Shown in pieces: positions 11,350 through 13,529 of a DNA stretch of 13,529 nucleotides. The notes beneath the pieces are model-generated. The model ran no database searches. It was not told the DNA's origin and was given only the letters and a program-made list of their open reading frames with translations. The stretch comes from Anaerolineae bacterium (GTDB taxonomy: Bacteria > Chloroflexota > Anaerolineae > JAADDB01), in NCBI GenBank assembly GCA_015489285.1, contig WGAA01000258.1, forward strand, positions 1 through 13,529, given 5' to 3'. Made by a program: the position numbers and the translations under genes. The stretch's first letter is position 1. Every line of letters begins with the position of its first letter.

Positions 11350-13224
11350 TCAGGAGGAAGGGGTGTTCAGGAGGTCGGAGAGCCCGAGGGCTTCGAGGGT
11401 TTCGGCCGTGGGCATCCCCGTTTCCGGGTCCCAGCCGCGGGCCTCGTAGTATTCGGGCATGATGATGGACATGTCGGGCAGGACGCCGGCCGCGCTTCCG
11501 TCAGGCCGGGGTTCGTGTTCCAACCGGTAGGGGAGCCGGTCATCCGCGGCCCGGATGCCCAGGCGTCCGTTGATGAGCCGTTTCAGGTTGAAAATGCGTT
11601 CCCCCGTGCGGTAGACCTCCTCCACGTCCCAGTTCCAGCCCAGGGCTTTGTTGACCAAATCGGCAACGAGCGCGGGCCCGGCCAGTCCCTTGATGATGAA
11701 TTTGCAGAGTCCCAGGGTGTTGTACAGGGCCACGTAATCCTGGTAGCGCTTGGCCATACGTCCCGCCTCTCGGCTGGCAAAGCGGTCCGGGTGGGCCTCA
11801 TAGTACAGGTCGGGGACCTTGAGGCCGTATCCCTGCCAGTAGCTACAGGATTCCATGTGGCAGGCGCCGCGGTTGGCCGTGGCGTAATTGGCGGCCATGT
11901 CGACGAAGGCCCGGGGATCGTGGTAGGGGACTTCCAGCCCTTTGACGTGGACTGCGAAGCGGTCCGTCTCCGGCCCCAGGGCCTGACTCATCCGGCGCAC
12001 GCCGTCGGCGACGAAGTTGCCAAAGCCCTCCCGGAAGGCGATCTTCTTCACCAGTTCGATGGTCATTTGTGGGTCACCCCAGGCCAGCGTCAGGCCGTCG
12101 GTGTCCTTCTCCGTGAGGTAGCCGCGCTCGAAAGCTTCCACCGCGAAGGCGATGCTGGCCGAGGTGGAGATGGTATCCAGGCCGAAGTCGTTGCAGAGGT
12201 GGTTGATGTAGGCGATGCTTTCCAGGTCGTCGTTGAGGAGCATGCCGCCAAACCCCGCGAGGGTCTCGTACTCGGGACCTTCCCCCTTCGTCCCCTTGTA
12301 AGGGCCCTCTTTGATGTCGACGGCTTTGCCGCAGCCGATGGGGCAGGCGAAGCAGAAGGTGTGTTTCCAGAAAATGGTTTCAGCGATCTTCTGGCCGGAG
12401 ATCTCATAGGAGCGGCCGCCCCACGTCCCGTCCCTCCAGTTGCGCAGGGGAAGATCCCCGTATTCCTCCGTGGCGGGAACGCCGCCCGCGGTGCCCAGGA
12501 GGCTGAGGCTTTTGGCGTATTCCTTGATGCTGTTGTTCGCCTCCCTGACGAGGGCACGGAAGCCCTTGGGGTCGGCGTAGGTGGGGCGGTCCTTCCCCCG
12601 CACGACGATGGCCTTGAGCCGTTTGCTCCCCATGAGCGCTCCCATGCCCGTTCGGCCCGCTGCTCGCGCGTGGTATCGCCCTCCTTGCATGACGGACGCG
12701 TAGAGGACGAGATGTTCCCCCGCCGGTCCGATACAGGCGACTTGGGCCTTGGGGTCCGTTTCTTCCCGCAGGATGTCGAAGGTGTCGAAATGGCCCTTGC
12801 CCCATACGTGGCCGGCCGGGCGGATCTCCACCTGTTCCGAGGGGCCGTCGATCCAGATGTAGACGGGTTCGTCCGCTTGTCCTTCGATGACCAGGCCATC
12901 GAAGCCGCTAAAGCGAAGTTCGGCCGCCCAGTGTCCGCCCATGCTGGATTCTCCCCAGATGCCGGTCAGAGGGGAGCGTCCGGCCCAGGAGGAGCGACAG
13001 GCCGTGGGCGCGAAGGTGCCGCTGAGGAGCCCGTTGAACACGTACAGTTTACTCCTCGGGTCCAGCGGTGGAATGGTGGGATCCATCTCCTGCCAGTAGA
13101 GCCAAGCCGCGTAGCCACTGCCCAGGGTGAAACGGCGTATATCCTCCTCGGCAATGGGAACGATCTTCCAGGTGCGTTGCGTCAGATCGACGTGGATGTA
13201 GCGACCGGTGTACACACGAGTCAT
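11350..13224 (-). CDS. aor: Tungsten-type aldehyde:ferredoxin oxidoreductase (AOR family)
   Basis: The 624-residue protein is close to the usual 600-620 of this family. The [4Fe-4S] ligands are C291, C294 and C298 in CFACPIGC, with the fourth at C507 (TLGLCKF). Pterin-binding and domain signatures include TGIWGESSMGGHW (87-99), AGRTGMGALMGSKRLKAIVV (189-208), GEGPEYETLAGFG (314-326), NDFGLDTIS (345-353) and VKGLEVPYHDPRA (427-439). Family enzymes carry a bis-pterin tungsten (or molybdenum) cofactor in the cytoplasm. They oxidise aldehydes to carboxylic acids while reducing ferredoxin, typically in anaerobic sugar or amino-acid catabolism. AOR, FOR, GOR and BamB-like branches share these motifs, so the aldehyde is not determined. 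The ATG at 13224 has GAGGAGG 5 bp upstream. A leader of about 150 nt and a consensus -10 precede it. No ferredoxin or cofactor gene is visible in the window. Confidence 0.93.
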   Translation of the reverse strand: MTRVYTGRYIHVDLTQRTWKIVPIAEEDIRRFTLGSGYAAWLYWQEMDPTIPPLDPRSKLYVFNGLLSGTFAPTACRSSWAGRSPLTGIWGESSMGGHWAAELRFSGFDGLVIEGQADEPVYIWIDGPSEQVEIRPAGHVWGKGHFDTFDILREETDPKAQVACIGPAGEHLVLYASVMQGGRYHARAAGRTGMGALMGSKRLKAIVVRGKDRPTYADPKGFRALVREANNSIKEYAKSLSLLGTAGGVPATEEYGDLPLRNWRDGTWGGRSYEISGQKIAETIFWKHTFCFACPIGCGKAVDIKEGPYKGTKGEGPEYETLAGFGGMLLNDDLESIAYINHLCNDFGLDTISTSASIAFAVEAFERGYLTEKDTDGLTLAWGDPQMTIELVKKIAFREGFGNFVADGVRRMSQALGPETDRFAVHVKGLEVPYHDPRAFVDMAANYATANRGACHMESCSYWQGYGLKVPDLYYEAHPDRFASREAGRMAKRYQDYVALYNTLGLCKFIIKGLAGPALVADLVNKALGWNWDVEEVYRTGERIFNLKRLINGRLGIRAADDRLPYRLEHEPRPDGSAAGVLPDMSIIMPEYYEARGWDPETGMPTAETLEALGLSDLLNTPSS

Positions 13225-13351
13225 ATGTGCCTCCTCGCTGCGTTAGGCTGAACTCCGGCTCCCGGGCCGCTTTCGGCGGCCTTTACCCCGGCGTCGCACC
13301 GCGTTGCCGGAGCCCCGTGTGGGTTTGCATCGAACAAGGGGATGGGGCAAC

Positions 13352-13371
13352 CCGGGGATGCGCATCCCCGG
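13352..13371. promoter_or_regulatory. Perfect 20-bp palindrome at the oxidoreductase transcription start
   Basis: CCGGGGATGCGCATCCCCGG is its own reverse complement. It lies directly downstream of the minus-strand -10, so it would cover the first 20 or so transcribed bases. That position suits a repressor operator. In RNA it would form a strong 5' hairpin. Confidence 0.55.
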
Positions 13372-13378
13372 CCGTGGA

Positions 13379-13408
13379 ATTATACACGATGGGGATGGGG
13401 GGAGGCAA
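13379..13408 (-). promoter_or_regulatory. Promoter of the oxidoreductase gene
   Basis: The minus strand has TTGCCT (13403-13408) and a perfect TATAAT (13379-13384) separated by 18 bp. Transcription would start near 13372, giving a leader of about 150 nt. Confidence 0.55.
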
Positions 13409-13432
13409 GGGGATGTGGGGCCTTCCCCGGAC

Positions 13433-13461
13433 TTGTCATTTTCCCCCAGATCCCCCACAAT
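13433..13461 (+). promoter_or_regulatory. Candidate promoter of the gene entering the right edge
   Basis: TTGTCA (13433-13438), a 17-bp spacer and CACAAT (13456-13461) give five of six and four of six consensus matches. A start near 13468 would leave about 30 nt before the ATG at 13499. Confidence 0.4.
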
Positions 13462-13498
13462 GGACCGCAACAACGTTCTGGGGACGCAGAGGTGTGGG

Positions 13499-13529
13499 AT
13501 GTTCAAGAAGATGTTCCTCTATCTGGTGG
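13499..13529 (+). CDS. Start of an unidentified gene cut by the window edge
   Basis: ATG at 13499 has GAGGTG (13489-13494) as ribosome site, 4 bp upstream. The ten visible residues, MFKKMFLYLV, are basic then hydrophobic, as at the start of a signal peptide or membrane protein. An in-frame ATG at 13460 would fall inside the promoter -10 and has no ribosome site. Too little is visible to name a function. Confidence 0.45.
   Translation, partial: MFKKMFLYLV

Larger units (their letters stand above)
13225..13498. other. Divergent control region and oxidoreductase leader
   Basis: This 274-bp gap holds no convincing complete gene. The oxidoreductase leader (about 13372 to 13225) is GC-rich and foldable: GGCCGC/GCGGCC forms a 6-bp stem with a 5-nt loop, flanked by CTCCGGC and its complement GCCGGAG farther out. 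It does not obviously match the molybdenum/tungsten-cofactor riboswitch as I remember it. Promoters face both ways around 13379-13461. Confidence 0.6.

Noticed and set aside
10840..13251. An 803-codon open frame on the plus strand, opposite the oxidoreductase and the start of the HTH regulator
   Set aside because: It is antisense to a gene with full family motifs, has no recognisable domain and no ribosome site, and its composition is that of a GC-rich shadow frame.
13225..13371. A molybdenum/tungsten-cofactor riboswitch before the oxidoreductase gene
   Set aside because: The leader is long and foldable, but I could not match it to the conserved parts of that riboswitch as I remember them; a covariance-model search would decide.
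13243..13506. An 87-codon minus-strand frame upstream of the oxidoreductase
   Set aside because: It runs through the predicted promoters and the palindrome, lacks any domain, and has the arginine/proline-rich composition of non-coding GC-rich DNA.

Overview
The window is a GC-rich bacterial chromosome segment, most likely from a thermophilic member of the Chloroflexota. Three things point that way: the lipoprotein with a Val-Glu-Lys-Val-Val-Thr-Lys repeat linker behind its lipobox; a KaiC-like ATPase with its HTH partner, a pair reported from thermophiles; and a tungsten-type aldehyde:ferredoxin oxidoreductase. Taxonomy is inferred from gene content only. No rRNA, tRNA, CRISPR array, insertion sequence or phage gene was seen.

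Layout. Positions 1-807 (+) hold the C-terminal part of a soluble lytic transglycosylase. It runs tail to tail into a four-gene minus-strand operon (5614 down to 782). In transcription order this encodes a REC-LuxR-REC response regulator, an RbsC-like permease, an RbsB-like periplasmic binding protein, and a fusion of an RbsA-type ABC nucleotide-binding domain with a NarX/DegS-type histidine kinase. A 321-bp divergent control region (5615-5935) carries an extended -10 promoter for the minus operon, an 8+8-bp palindrome and a promoter candidate for the plus operon. The plus operon (5936-9196) encodes a glucose-type (GtsA/B/C-like, CUT1) binding lipoprotein and two permeases, with no ATPase of its own. 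Converging on it is a minus-strand series: aldehyde:ferredoxin oxidoreductase (13224-11350), a small HTH regulator (11154-10540) and a KaiC-like ATPase (10193-9291). These are separated by perfect hairpins and, at 10267-10461, heptamer tandem repeats. At the right edge a divergent plus-strand gene probably begins at 13499.

How the parts may work together. The central proposal is an ABC-transporter-shaped sensor. The binding protein and permease form a ribose-type import complex, but the cytoplasmic ATPase subunit is half-size. Its signature motif, catalytic glutamate and switch histidine are all altered, while Walker A and the Q-loop are kept. A histidine kinase takes the place of the second ATPase domain. 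The kinase has no membrane segment, so it probably docks on the permease and converts ligand occupancy into phosphorylation of the regulator encoded in the same operon. The likely target is the divergent glucose-type importer. The substitutions and gene order are read directly; the signalling model is inference. A second regulatory module, the KaiC-like ATPase plus HTH protein, sits beside the oxidoreductase and may control it.
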